DNA of 64,000 nt, from assembly GCF_006483455.1 (NCBI RefSeq), contig NZ_PPPU01000013.1, positions 1 through 64,000 of the forward strand, read 5' to 3'. This DNA comes from Methylomonas koyamae (GTDB lineage: Bacteria; Pseudomonadota; Gammaproteobacteria; Methylococcales; Methylomonadaceae). The translations under genes and the position numbers were made by a program. The notes under the pieces are model-generated. The model did no database searches. It was not told where the DNA came from and worked only from the letters and a program-made list of their open reading frames with translations. Numbering within the stretch: position 1 is the stretch's first letter; every line of letters starts with the position of its first letter. Below are positions 26,965 to 36,248 of the stretch, piece by piece.

Positions 26965-28667
26965 CCCCCAACGAACTCGGATTACTACGGGGATGGATAC
27001 AAGGCTTATCCTGGCCAGTGCTCGGTGAGGCGTACTTGGATGACGCCGGTACCGCTGAGACCCGTCGCACGGTCATGGCCCTGTCCCGCACCCTCGCGCG
27101 CAAAGCCGAGCTGTTGAATTTGACAGCCGATGCAGCCATTTGGCAACAGCCGTGCACCGGCAGTGCCGAGTGGATTGACAAAGCCTTGAAGTCTTTGGAT
27201 CGCCTGAAAAGCAAACCGGCGCCATTGCCACAACCGAATGAAGCCTGTAGCCGTTGGCTGCCAGCCGCGGCCGCGGCGCGCTTAGCGCAAACCGAAAACA
27301 TTCACAGCCTGACCCAGTTGGCGGATTTCATCAACCGACATGGCCAGCGCTGGTGGTCGCAAATCCCGCGCTTGGGCCAAACATCCGCCACCGAGATTCA
27401 GGCTTTTTTTGCCGATTATGCGGAGGTATTGGGCCTCAGGCTGGATTTGGCTAGAAAACCCCCGGCACGCCCCCCGGTAACAGTGGGTTCGTCCGATATC
27501 GCCCCCATCGAACGATTCAGACCACCCGAGCATCTGAGCGGGCAATCCGGCTCAAACCGCGCTCCGGTCGCTAGGTGTCTATTGGACGCCGGCAACGATT
27601 TCGAGGCGATTTTGGCCTGGTTGTCCTTATACGACGCCGGAACCCCAACCCATCGCACCTACCGGAAGGAAATAGAGCGGTTTTTGTTGTGGGCGATCTT
27701 TGAGCGCGGCAAGGCGATATCGTCGCTGACCACGCCGGATTGCGCCGAATTTCGCCGTTTCCTCGAAGACCCGCAGCCGGCCGAGCGTTGGATCGGTCCC
27801 TCTGGACAACGTTGGTCACCGCAATGGAAACCGTTCAAAGGTCCGCTGAAACCCAGTAGTGCTCGCCAAGCCGAAATCATTCTCAGTGCCTGCTGCGACT
27901 GGCTGGTAGGCCAGCGCTATTTGGACAGCAACCCCTTCGCCGGCTTAAGCAAGCGCGGCTACGGGCGGCGCCAGGGCACCGATCGATTACTGTCGCCCCC
28001 ACTCTGGGACTATTTGATTGGCTTTGCCGAACGGCAAGCCAACAACTCCGCTACCCCGGACAATAAGCGGGCCGATCACCGGCGAACCTTGTTCATTCTG
28101 CGCTTCGCTTACTTAACCGGTTTACGTCTTCACGAATTGACCAAAGCGAGAATTGGCGATCTGGAACGCCTCACCGGTTACGACGGCGACCAATGGTGGT
28201 TAAATGTCGTCGGTAAAGGTAAGGTGCATCGCCAGGTCCCGATTGCTCCGCAGCTGATTGACGAAATCAATGCTCATTTGCGAGACCGGCAACTCAAACC
28301 AATTGGTTATGCTGCGCCGAACACCCCGATTGTCGGCAAATTACGCAATCGCTTAAGGGATGCGCCTGACGACGCGCAAAGCGCCGTTTTCCTCAGCGAA
28401 TCGGCGCTGTACCAAAAGCTCAAGGCCTTTTTTGAAGCCGCTGCGGACGATATCGGTCCAACCGACCCCGTCGCGGCGGACAAAATCCGCCGGGCCAGTA
28501 CCCATTGGCTACGCCATACGCATGGTAGCCACGCCGTTTACAAAGGGGTTCCGCTGGAAATAGTGCGAGACAATCTCGGCCACAAAAACATCTCCACTAC
28601 CTCGATTTATGTACATTCCGATAAAGACTCGCGGTACAAAGCCATATTGGGAATGTCAGGTGATTAA
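26961..28667 (+). CDS. Large tyrosine recombinase/integrase (DUF3701-type N-terminus)
   Basis: A 568-residue site-specific recombinase. The first 110 residues resemble the DUF3701 domain found in plasmid-borne integrases. A SAM-like core-binding domain follows (about 215-330). The catalytic domain (about 355-565) has all expected residues: Arg in YLTGLRLHELTKARIG, Lys in GKGKVHRQVP, His-x-x-Arg in THWLRHTHG, His in LGHKNISTT and the nucleophile Tyr in SIYVHSD. It could resolve multimers or move the element. Coupling with a KfrA-like gene argues for a replicon maintenance role. Confidence 0.9.
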   Translation: MTPNELGLLRGWIQGLSWPVLGEAYLDDAGTAETRRTVMALSRTLARKAELLNLTADAAIWQQPCTGSAEWIDKALKSLDRLKSKPAPLPQPNEACSRWLPAAAAARLAQTENIHSLTQLADFINRHGQRWWSQIPRLGQTSATEIQAFFADYAEVLGLRLDLARKPPARPPVTVGSSDIAPIERFRPPEHLSGQSGSNRAPVARCLLDAGNDFEAILAWLSLYDAGTPTHRTYRKEIERFLLWAIFERGKAISSLTTPDCAEFRRFLEDPQPAERWIGPSGQRWSPQWKPFKGPLKPSSARQAEIILSACCDWLVGQRYLDSNPFAGLSKRGYGRRQGTDRLLSPPLWDYLIGFAERQANNSATPDNKRADHRRTLFILRFAYLTGLRLHELTKARIGDLERLTGYDGDQWWLNVVGKGKVHRQVPIAPQLIDEINAHLRDRQLKPIGYAAPNTPIVGKLRNRLRDAPDDAQSAVFLSESALYQKLKAFFEAAADDIGPTDPVAADKIRRASTHWLRHTHGSHAVYKGVPLEIVRDNLGHKNISTTSIYVHSDKDSRYKAILGMSGD

Positions 28668-28890
28668 GGCATTGCTTGGTGGGTGTTGTATTGTGGAAGC
28701 GACTGCTTTCGGGCGATGAAACAGAAGGTCTGGCCGGCTCTTTTCGACCCACAAGCGACATTCGGCGTCTGACAAACGATTGTCCGGTTCCACTACAGCA
28801 GTAGACGGTCACGGACCCTGTAGGCATTTAAGCGGAGGGGGACTTCAATTGGGATGGGCTAAGCCCACTTTGGCTTTTATCCACTGGCGG

Positions 28891-30099
28891 TTATTTCGAG
28901 ATAGTAATCTCTGGCGCACCCTGTTGTGATAATTCAGTCATGGTCATTTGGAATATCTGATGTAGCAAGCGAAAGCTCTCCCGATTCCATTGATAACCTT
29001 CTTCTGGCTTAACGGCATAGTGTAATCCTCCGTACGTTATGCTCATATCCACATCATCTGGCTCACTTTCCAATGCCAAAACTTCCAGGGTATGGATCGG
29101 GTTTTCGCTGACGAAGGGTGATCGAGGATCTTTATCTACGTTAAATTCAGGTTCGTCGCTGATGTCGCGGCCAATAAAATTCACGATATTATAAAAACTG
29201 CGCAACCGGAAAAAACCATGTAATGGCACTTCACCACCCGGATAGCCAGGGCGAATATCAACCATCACATCATTGCTGGCACCATTATCGGCTTCTTCGT
29301 TGAGTTTGATACGCTCCTCGTTGCTCAGCGACTGTGGATCATAGTTTGTCAGGATAATATGCCCGGTAACCCGTTTACTTAGCGTCAAATGATGCTTGTC
29401 AGCGTTATAGTCAACTTTGAATTCCTTTAGTAGTTCAACCTGTCGCTCCGGCGACAGGGATTCTGTTGAAAAATCCCAATTAGAATCAAACAGCAACGGC
29501 TCTACGAATAAAGCATTTCGATCTTGAATAGATGAAATGTGGGACACGACTTGCCGGAACAACTTGTAGCCGTCTTTATCGGACGGCTTGTTGTTATAAA
29601 CCTTATCTTGATGATCGTTTTCAATACGTAATTCGCCAGCCAGTAATCGCAGGATAAGATCGACGTCGGCGCCTTGTCGCAACAACATCGTCAGTTTGCT
29701 TTCCTGAAAAGGCGTTAACAAGCGTTTGGTAAATTCTTCGCCTTCCATCGGTACGATGCTGATCGTAGGATTTTCGGAGACCGTTCCGCCGAATATTGGC
29801 GTTATCAATGAGCCGGTTGGACCGGTCACGGCTGGCGTAGCCCCCGCATTGAACTGAAAATTAAATGTGGCGGCGATATTTGATACGCCCGTGAAATGTA
29901 AGGGCTGATGCTGATGGGCACGGGCAATGTTAAGCAAGAGCAGTTCAGATAGGATTTCGGAGGTCGACTGGTCATAGGCTATGACAGCGTGATCCAGTGC
30001 CGATGGAGAAACGCAGCCTTGCATCCATGTCAAATTGGCAACAACAACTAGTCGCACAAATTTATGTTTGGAAGCGACTAAATAGTCATAGCCTTTCAT
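28891..30099 (-). CDS. Predicted lipoprotein of unknown function
   Basis: From an ATG preceded by CCAAGGA at good spacing, the product is 402 residues. It starts with a signal ending in a lipobox-like ANLTWMQGC. The mature part opens HAVIAYDQSTSEILSELLLLNIARAHQHQPLHF (described by position), then GVSNIAATFNFQFNAGATP and a Gly/Pro-rich region. The body is a mix of strands and helices. I do not recognise a family. It is divergent from the czcCBA operon at 30408 and may be cargo. The 28668-28890 interval before it has no gene. Confidence 0.6.
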   Translation of the reverse strand: MKGYDYLVASKHKFVRLVVVANLTWMQGCVSPSALDHAVIAYDQSTSEILSELLLLNIARAHQHQPLHFTGVSNIAATFNFQFNAGATPAVTGPTGSLITPIFGGTVSENPTISIVPMEGEEFTKRLLTPFQESKLTMLLRQGADVDLILRLLAGELRIENDHQDKVYNNKPSDKDGYKLFRQVVSHISSIQDRNALFVEPLLFDSNWDFSTESLSPERQVELLKEFKVDYNADKHHLTLSKRVTGHIILTNYDPQSLSNEERIKLNEEADNGASNDVMVDIRPGYPGGEVPLHGFFRLRSFYNIVNFIGRDISDEPEFNVDKDPRSPFVSENPIHTLEVLALESEPDDVDMSITYGGLHYAVKPEEGYQWNRESFRLLHQIFQMTMTELSQQGAPEITISK

Positions 30100-30407
30100 T
30101 GCAAATTTCCTTGGAGTGAGTCTGACAAAATTGTAACCGTGCCCCGCTTTTTTAGCTCTATTTTTCAACCCAATCTTTACCAAGTCCTCCTTTAACTCTC
30201 ATGACCTGCTGACTCAGATCAGGTCATATTCCCCGAACGATACGGCTGGCACATTTATTTTCATACAGACCCTATTTGCAGACTTTATAATCGATAATTT
30301 TGGCACTTTTAAGATGTGCATATTTATAAAACTCCCACTAGCGCCTGACGATGAATTAAGCCTCTAATCGCCTATGGAGTAACGTTATTAAGGACACTGC
30401 CAGCTCC

Positions 30408-31859
30408 ATGTGGAATATCTATTTTTGCTTCGGCCAAGACAATTCTGGCCATGCTATAAACAATCTCGTCTTACCATTAATAGCCTGTGCTGTTTTGGCA
30501 TTGACCGTTACTGACTCAACAGCTGAGGAGTACAAAGCGGTCCCTTTGCCCATGTTCATGCATGATGCTGATTTGCTGACCACCGAATCCGCAGCCAACA
30601 TACCTCCCATTAAGACAACCGACGAAGGGCTTCCCAGCGAAGCGCATACCTATACGCTGGATGCCGCAATCAAACAGGCTCTGGATGCCGACCCGCAAAT
30701 TCGTGCAGGCGTTGAAACGGTTCGGCAGGCCGAGGCCGATCTGGTAACTGCCGGCTTACCCCCCAATCCCAGCCTGTCCACCAGTGGCTCATTAATGCCG
30801 TTGAATAAACCCTTCACCGTGGACCGTCAGGGTGGCCCGCCACAGCTTGATGTTGGCGTGTCCTTTCCGGTGGATTGGTTTCTGTTCGGTAAACGTGCTG
30901 CCGCCGTCATTGCCGCCGAGAAAGGTGTGGATGTCGCTACCGCCGGTTTTTCCGATCTGGTTCGCCAACGCATCGCCGGCACGATCTCCGCTTTTTATGA
31001 CGTTCTGGAAGCGCAGTCGTCACTGGAATTGGCTCGCGAAGACTTACAAAATCTTTCCGAAGTCGAAAAGATAACCGCCAACCGCGTTGAATTAGGCGGT
31101 GTCGGCACGGTCGAACTGGATCGTGTTCGCTTGTCTATTTTTAGTAGCCGCCGTGAAGCTCGGGCACGGGAAGTGGCCTTGGAAGGCTCACTCAGCCGCC
31201 TGCGTAGTTTTCTTGGCTATACCCAATCCATTGCACTGAAAATCAATGGCAGTCTTGACGTCTCATCCCCTGCAGCGCCTTTAGCACCGGAAACTGTTTT
31301 TGCCGTGGCTGAGGAAAACCGACCCGACATCATCGCACTTAAGAACCAGGTTACTCAGGCTGAAGCCACTGTGGAACTGGAAGAAAGGAATGCTTACCCC
31401 GTGGTGACACCAAAAATCGGGTATACCCGCCAATTCCAGGAAAAGGCAATTGGCTATCCCGACGCTAACTCCTGGGGCATTGGGGTCGATATGACGGTCC
31501 CCCTATTTGATCGTAACCAGGGCAACATCAACAAGGCAAAGTCAGCCAAGGTTCAGACCGAATACACTTTAAATGCGCAACTCGTAGCATTGCGTGCTGA
31601 AATCGACCAAGCCCTGAAAGCCTATGAGAGTGCCTATCAGGTGCTGACCACCGATGATCCCGGTCAGCTCGAAGCGGCACGTAATGTACGCGATAAGATT
31701 CGTACAGCCTACGAATTAGGCGGCAAAACCCTGATGGAGGTCTTGGATGCTCAGCGGACCTACCGTGAAACCTACCGACTTTACATTGCCGGCCGTTCCA
31801 ATTACTGGCATTCGCTCCATGCACTCAATGCCGCCATAGGCAAACAGGTTGTACGATGA
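30408..31859 (+). CDS. czcC: CzcC-like outer membrane factor
   Basis: A 483-residue TolC-family protein with an N-terminal hydrophobic segment (LVLPLIACAVLALTVTDSTA). Two long coiled-coil repeats are visible: ALDADPQIRAGVETVRQAEADL with QRIAGTISAFYDVLEAQSSL, and RPDIIALKNQVTQAEATVELE with VPLFDRNQGNINKAKSAKVQ. It is the first gene of a czcCBA-type operon, overlapping the adaptor by 4 bases. As CzcC it would export divalent cations across the outer membrane. Confidence 0.85.
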   Translation: MWNIYFCFGQDNSGHAINNLVLPLIACAVLALTVTDSTAEEYKAVPLPMFMHDADLLTTESAANIPPIKTTDEGLPSEAHTYTLDAAIKQALDADPQIRAGVETVRQAEADLVTAGLPPNPSLSTSGSLMPLNKPFTVDRQGGPPQLDVGVSFPVDWFLFGKRAAAVIAAEKGVDVATAGFSDLVRQRIAGTISAFYDVLEAQSSLELAREDLQNLSEVEKITANRVELGGVGTVELDRVRLSIFSSRREARAREVALEGSLSRLRSFLGYTQSIALKINGSLDVSSPAAPLAPETVFAVAEENRPDIIALKNQVTQAEATVELEERNAYPVVTPKIGYTRQFQEKAIGYPDANSWGIGVDMTVPLFDRNQGNINKAKSAKVQTEYTLNAQLVALRAEIDQALKAYESAYQVLTTDDPGQLEAARNVRDKIRTAYELGGKTLMEVLDAQRTYRETYRLYIAGRSNYWHSLHALNAAIGKQVVR

Positions 31860-33037
31860 CTTACCGTGTTTCAATGCAAAAACCGACCGATCCCAAACAA
31901 TTGAAAAAACTCATTTGGCTGGCGGGTGCTGGACTGATAGCCGTTTTAGTTTGGCAATTTTGGCCCTTCGCCGATGAACCAACAATGACACCAACTGCTA
32001 AAGCCGAGGCTGTATCCTTGGCAGGACCAGGTCTCATTGCCGTACAGCCAGGCAATCCGCTGGAAAAAAAGCTCGAATTAACGCTTGTGCAAAAAGAACA
32101 TCTCACCTCACCGCTATTGTCGGTAACCGGTGCCGTTATGGCCCGCCTTCGTTCCGGTGCAGGCTCATTAGAAGATCGTTGGCAATTTAGCAGCGTCGAG
32201 CTGTCAGGGATTTATGCGGATTGGCAAAAGGCTGGTACCGAAATGGAATTCGCAGCCAAACAGTTAACCAAGACCCGTGAACTCACAGCGGCGCAACTCA
32301 ATTCACAAAGTAAAGCCGTGGATAGGTTACGTAAATTGGTGGCAACCGGTACCGAAGCTGCTCGCGACTTGAGTGCCGCCGAGTCCAACCTGTTACAAAC
32401 ACAACTGGAAGGACAAAAGGCTGTATTCGAAGCCGAAAGTGCATTGACCCAAGCCACCCATAGTCACGCCGATTTTGAGCGGCATCTGCTACAGGCGGGC
32501 GTCGATCCAGCTTTGCTGCAACAAGTTCCGGCGGGGGCCTCGCTAGTTATGGCCGATGTTCCGGAAGTCAGAATTGGTCTAGTCGCCACAGGACAAGCCT
32601 GCGAAGCGCGTTTTTATGGGTTGTCGAATCAGTTGTTCAAAGGTGTTGTCCGTAGTTTATCGCCGGCTCTGTCACCTGAGCGACGAACGCTACGGGTTTT
32701 CTTTGAACTCAATGATCAGGAAGGCAAGCTGAAGCCGGGTATGTATGCGGAAATTGGTCTAGGTACCGATCCCCGAGAAGCCGTGCTTGCACCTGCCGAT
32801 GGCATCTTACACATCGCCAATGCCGATTACGTCTTAACCGAAGCAAAACCTGGCGTATGGAAAGTGACCGAAATTCAAGTGGGTGAGCGGGCAGGGGACC
32901 GCGTGGAAATATTGGATGGCCTGCAAGGCGGTGAACGCATCATCGGTAGCGGCGCAATTTTGCTGAAACCATTAGTGGTGCAGTCACTATTGCAGATCAA
33001 ACAAGCGCCAACCGCAGCAGGATCAACCAAGCCATGA
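31856..33037 (+). CDS. czcB: CzcB-like periplasmic adaptor
   Basis: A 393-residue membrane-fusion protein with one N-terminal transmembrane anchor (about 15-35, LIWLAGAGLIAVLVWQFW). A coiled-coil hairpin (about 120-210: KQLTKTRELTAAQLNSQSK) is followed by barrel and membrane-proximal domains with RTLRVFFELNDQEGKLKPGMYAEI. It overlaps both neighbours by 4 bases. It lacks an obvious His-rich metal-binding extension. Role: link pump and outer membrane channel. Confidence 0.85.
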   Translation: MTYRVSMQKPTDPKQLKKLIWLAGAGLIAVLVWQFWPFADEPTMTPTAKAEAVSLAGPGLIAVQPGNPLEKKLELTLVQKEHLTSPLLSVTGAVMARLRSGAGSLEDRWQFSSVELSGIYADWQKAGTEMEFAAKQLTKTRELTAAQLNSQSKAVDRLRKLVATGTEAARDLSAAESNLLQTQLEGQKAVFEAESALTQATHSHADFERHLLQAGVDPALLQQVPAGASLVMADVPEVRIGLVATGQACEARFYGLSNQLFKGVVRSLSPALSPERRTLRVFFELNDQEGKLKPGMYAEIGLGTDPREAVLAPADGILHIANADYVLTEAKPGVWKVTEIQVGERAGDRVEILDGLQGGERIIGSGAILLKPLVVQSLLQIKQAPTAAGSTKP

Positions 33038-36000
33038 TTGCCTTGCTTATTCGTACTGCACTGCATTATCGGTGGATAGTCCTGATCAGTACCTTAGTCC
33101 TGGTCAGTTTGGGATTGTGGTCGTTCAGCCAAATGAAAATCGACGCCTACCCTGACATCTCTTCCCAGATGGTACAGGTAATCACCACCTATCCGGGACG
33201 AGCACCGGAAGAAGTCGAAAGACAGGTCACCATCCCGGTCGAAATTGCCATGCGTAACGTACCTAATGTTGAGACGATACGCTCCAGAACCATTTTCGGC
33301 TTGTCCGTCGTCCAGATGATTTTCGAGGAAGGCACTGAAAGTTACTGGGCACGCCAACGTGTTCAGGAGAAGCTTTCCAGTCTTGGGCTGCCAGAAGGTG
33401 CCGACGCTGAACTCGGTCCACTGGCCACAGCTTACGGCGAGATGCTGCGTTATGAACTGGTTTCCGATGGACGTTATGACTTAATGGAATTGCGAACACT
33501 TAACGACTGGGTGGTGATTCCTCGTTTTCTGCGCGCGGCGGGTGTTGCTGAGGTGTCTAACTTTGGCGGTTATGAAAAACAGCATGGGGTTCTGCTTGAT
33601 CCGGCGCAACTGCTCCGCTTCGGTTTGTCGGTAAATGACGTGGTGGACGCCATTCAGACCAATAACGCCAGTGCCGGCGGCAGCGTGTTGTCTCGTGGCA
33701 GTATGTCCTTTGTGATTAGAGGTCGTGGGGCACTGCAAAGCGAACAGGAAATTGGCTCGATCTTTATTAAATCTATTGGCGGTACCCCCATCTACGTGCG
33801 AGATGTTGCCGATGTGCGCTTGGATTCCAAAGTACCTGCCGGCATTTTCAGCAAAAATCTGACCGATGAAGCTGTCGAAGGCATCGTGCTATTACGCAAG
33901 GGCGAAAACCCATCCGAAGTGCTGGCCAGGGTGAGGATTGCAGTCGATGAACTCAATGCCGAGGGATTGCCTGAAGGTGTGCGAGTCGAACCCTACTATG
34001 ACCGCAGCAATCTGATCGACAGCACGCTACATACCGTGAGTCATAGTGTGACGCTAGGTATCGGCTTGGTGGTACTGGTATTGTTGGCCTTCTTGGGGCG
34101 TCCGTCCTTGGCGATGCTGGTCGCATTGACCATTCCATTCTCATTGCTGTTCGCTTTGGTGCTGATGTACGGTGCCGGTATTCCCATCGGCTTGTTATCG
34201 ATTGGGGCTATCGATTTTGGGATCATTGTAGACGGTGCGGTGATCATGTCGGAAAACATCGCTCGTCGACTCGACGAACGCGAACACGCTGAGTCCAGCG
34301 AGCAAACCAGCGTCGGACAAACGGTGCTTGCGGCGGCGTTGGAAGTGGAGCGACCGGTGTTTTTCTCCATACTGATGATTGTCGGCGCTTTTCTACCCTT
34401 ATTGACGTTAACCCGCATCGAGGGCTTGCTGTTTAGACCGATGGCCATGACCATCGTGTTCGCTTTAATCGGAGCCGCGATGTTCGCGCTACTTGTGGTG
34501 CCGGTGCTGGCAACCATGCTGTTCCGCAACGGCTATCGAGAATGGGAAAATCCGGTACTGATATGGCTGTCCGAACATTACTCGGCGCTGCTCTCTTGGC
34601 TGATGCATCACCGCTGGCCGATGGTCATCGGCTCGACTGCGGTGTTGCTCGGGGTACTGGCTTTAGTCGTGCCGCGCATGGGTACCGAGTTCTTGCCGTA
34701 TATGGACGAAGGCGTTGTCTGGGTGCGGGCTAATTTCCCAGAAGGCACCTCGTTGCAGCAGACCTCCCAATTTGGCCAGCGCTTGCGCCAAGTTGCCCTT
34801 GAGTTTCCTGATGTTGAGTTTGTCGCCGTCCAAACAGGACGGAATGATAGCGGTACCGACCCCTATCCACCGAGTCGTATCGAGATGATGGTAGGACCCA
34901 AACCCCGCGATACCTGGACGCAGTTTAAACGCAAGCAGGAACTGGTGGCGGCGCTAGGCGCACGCTTTCGTAGCGAATTTCCAACCACCCGCTTTAACTT
35001 TACTCAACCAATTATCGACAGCGTCACTGAAGATGCCAATGGCACCTCGGCCAACATGGCTATTGAATTCTCTGGTTCGGACTCTGAAGTGTTGTTAGGT
35101 TTGGCTCGTCGTGCTGAAACCCTACTCAAAAAAGTGCCCGGTGCCATGGATGTCAATATTGAGCAGGAAGGACCGCAACCGCAATTGATCATCGAACCTG
35201 ACCGCTCGCTGTGCGCCCGTTATAACGTCAGTATCGAGGACGTTACCTTGTTAATCGATACCGCAATCGGTGGCGCACCGATAGGGACGCTCTATGAAGG
35301 CGAGCGCCGGTTCGACATCGTCACCCGCTTCGCGCCTGAACATTTAGGTTCGCCTCAGGCGTTGGGTAGACTGCCGGTTTACAACTCTGATGGTGTACCC
35401 ATTCCTCTGGCTCAGGTTGCCCGAATTAATATTGTCGATGGTCAAACCATGATTGCCCGCTCTGACGGACGTCGTCGACTGACGGTTCGTAGTGACATCG
35501 TTGGGCGTGATCAGGGTGGCTTTGTTGCTGATGCACAGCGGTTGTTTGAGCAGGAAATTCAAGTGCCGCCAGGCTATCGTGCCACTTGGCTAGGCATGTT
35601 CGAGAATCTAAAGCGTGCCGGAGAACACTTCAAGTTACTGGTTCCAGCCACCATCGCAGTGATCTACTTATTGCTACTGGCGATGTTCGCTTCCCAGCGA
35701 GCCGCCTTGATTCTACTGCTGGCTATCCCGTTTGCTTTCGTCGGAGGAGCGGTTGCTTTGTATTTGCGTGACATGAATATCAACGTGTCATCGGGCGTGG
35801 GCTTTGCCGCTGTGTTTGGCGTTTCAATTATGAACGGCGTGCTGATCGTTCGGACTATCACTGATTTACGTTTGCAAGGACAGCCGCTGGAAGATGCAAT
35901 TCGGCAAGGATCAGTGAGATGTTTGCGTCCCATCCTGATTGCGTCTTTAGTGGCTATCCTTGGCTTGGTGCCTGCGTCCTTGGCTACAGGCTTGGGCTCC

Positions 36001-36150
36001 GATGTGCAGCGTCCGCTAGCCACGGTTATTGTGTGGGGATTGTTCAGCGCTACCGTGATGACCCTGCTATTGGTGCCCATTCTGTACCGGCTTTTCGTAC
36101 CACGCTTACCGGAATCGGATACAGACAAAAACGAGTGGGCAGGTGTTTAG
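33034..36150 (+). CDS. czcA: CzcA-type heavy-metal RND efflux pump
   Basis: A 1038-residue proton-driven pump. Helix 4 has AIDFGIIVDGAVIMSENIARR, the signature of the CzcA/CnrA branch that exports Zn, Co, Cd or Ni, unlike the first pump in this window. Two periplasmic lobes, the C-terminal SSGVGFAAVFGVSIMNGVLIV and PLATVIVWGLFSATVMTLLLVP are typical. It ends the czcCBA operon and converges with the magnesium ATPase gene; about 100 bases separate them. Exact metal not deducible. Confidence 0.88.
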   Translation: MIALLIRTALHYRWIVLISTLVLVSLGLWSFSQMKIDAYPDISSQMVQVITTYPGRAPEEVERQVTIPVEIAMRNVPNVETIRSRTIFGLSVVQMIFEEGTESYWARQRVQEKLSSLGLPEGADAELGPLATAYGEMLRYELVSDGRYDLMELRTLNDWVVIPRFLRAAGVAEVSNFGGYEKQHGVLLDPAQLLRFGLSVNDVVDAIQTNNASAGGSVLSRGSMSFVIRGRGALQSEQEIGSIFIKSIGGTPIYVRDVADVRLDSKVPAGIFSKNLTDEAVEGIVLLRKGENPSEVLARVRIAVDELNAEGLPEGVRVEPYYDRSNLIDSTLHTVSHSVTLGIGLVVLVLLAFLGRPSLAMLVALTIPFSLLFALVLMYGAGIPIGLLSIGAIDFGIIVDGAVIMSENIARRLDEREHAESSEQTSVGQTVLAAALEVERPVFFSILMIVGAFLPLLTLTRIEGLLFRPMAMTIVFALIGAAMFALLVVPVLATMLFRNGYREWENPVLIWLSEHYSALLSWLMHHRWPMVIGSTAVLLGVLALVVPRMGTEFLPYMDEGVVWVRANFPEGTSLQQTSQFGQRLRQVALEFPDVEFVAVQTGRNDSGTDPYPPSRIEMMVGPKPRDTWTQFKRKQELVAALGARFRSEFPTTRFNFTQPIIDSVTEDANGTSANMAIEFSGSDSEVLLGLARRAETLLKKVPGAMDVNIEQEGPQPQLIIEPDRSLCARYNVSIEDVTLLIDTAIGGAPIGTLYEGERRFDIVTRFAPEHLGSPQALGRLPVYNSDGVPIPLAQVARINIVDGQTMIARSDGRRRLTVRSDIVGRDQGGFVADAQRLFEQEIQVPPGYRATWLGMFENLKRAGEHFKLLVPATIAVIYLLLLAMFASQRAALILLLAIPFAFVGGAVALYLRDMNINVSSGVGFAAVFGVSIMNGVLIVRTITDLRLQGQPLEDAIRQGSVRCLRPILIASLVAILGLVPASLATGLGSDVQRPLATVIVWGLFSATVMTLLLVPILYRLFVPRLPESDTDKNEWAGV

Positions 36151-36248
36151 CTCAGGCTTCTGAGAAAAACGGTGATCATGCAATTTTATGGATTTGTGAG
36201 GCCGAGATTCCCCCAATAAAGCTTTTGCAATAATGGAATTCGAATTTC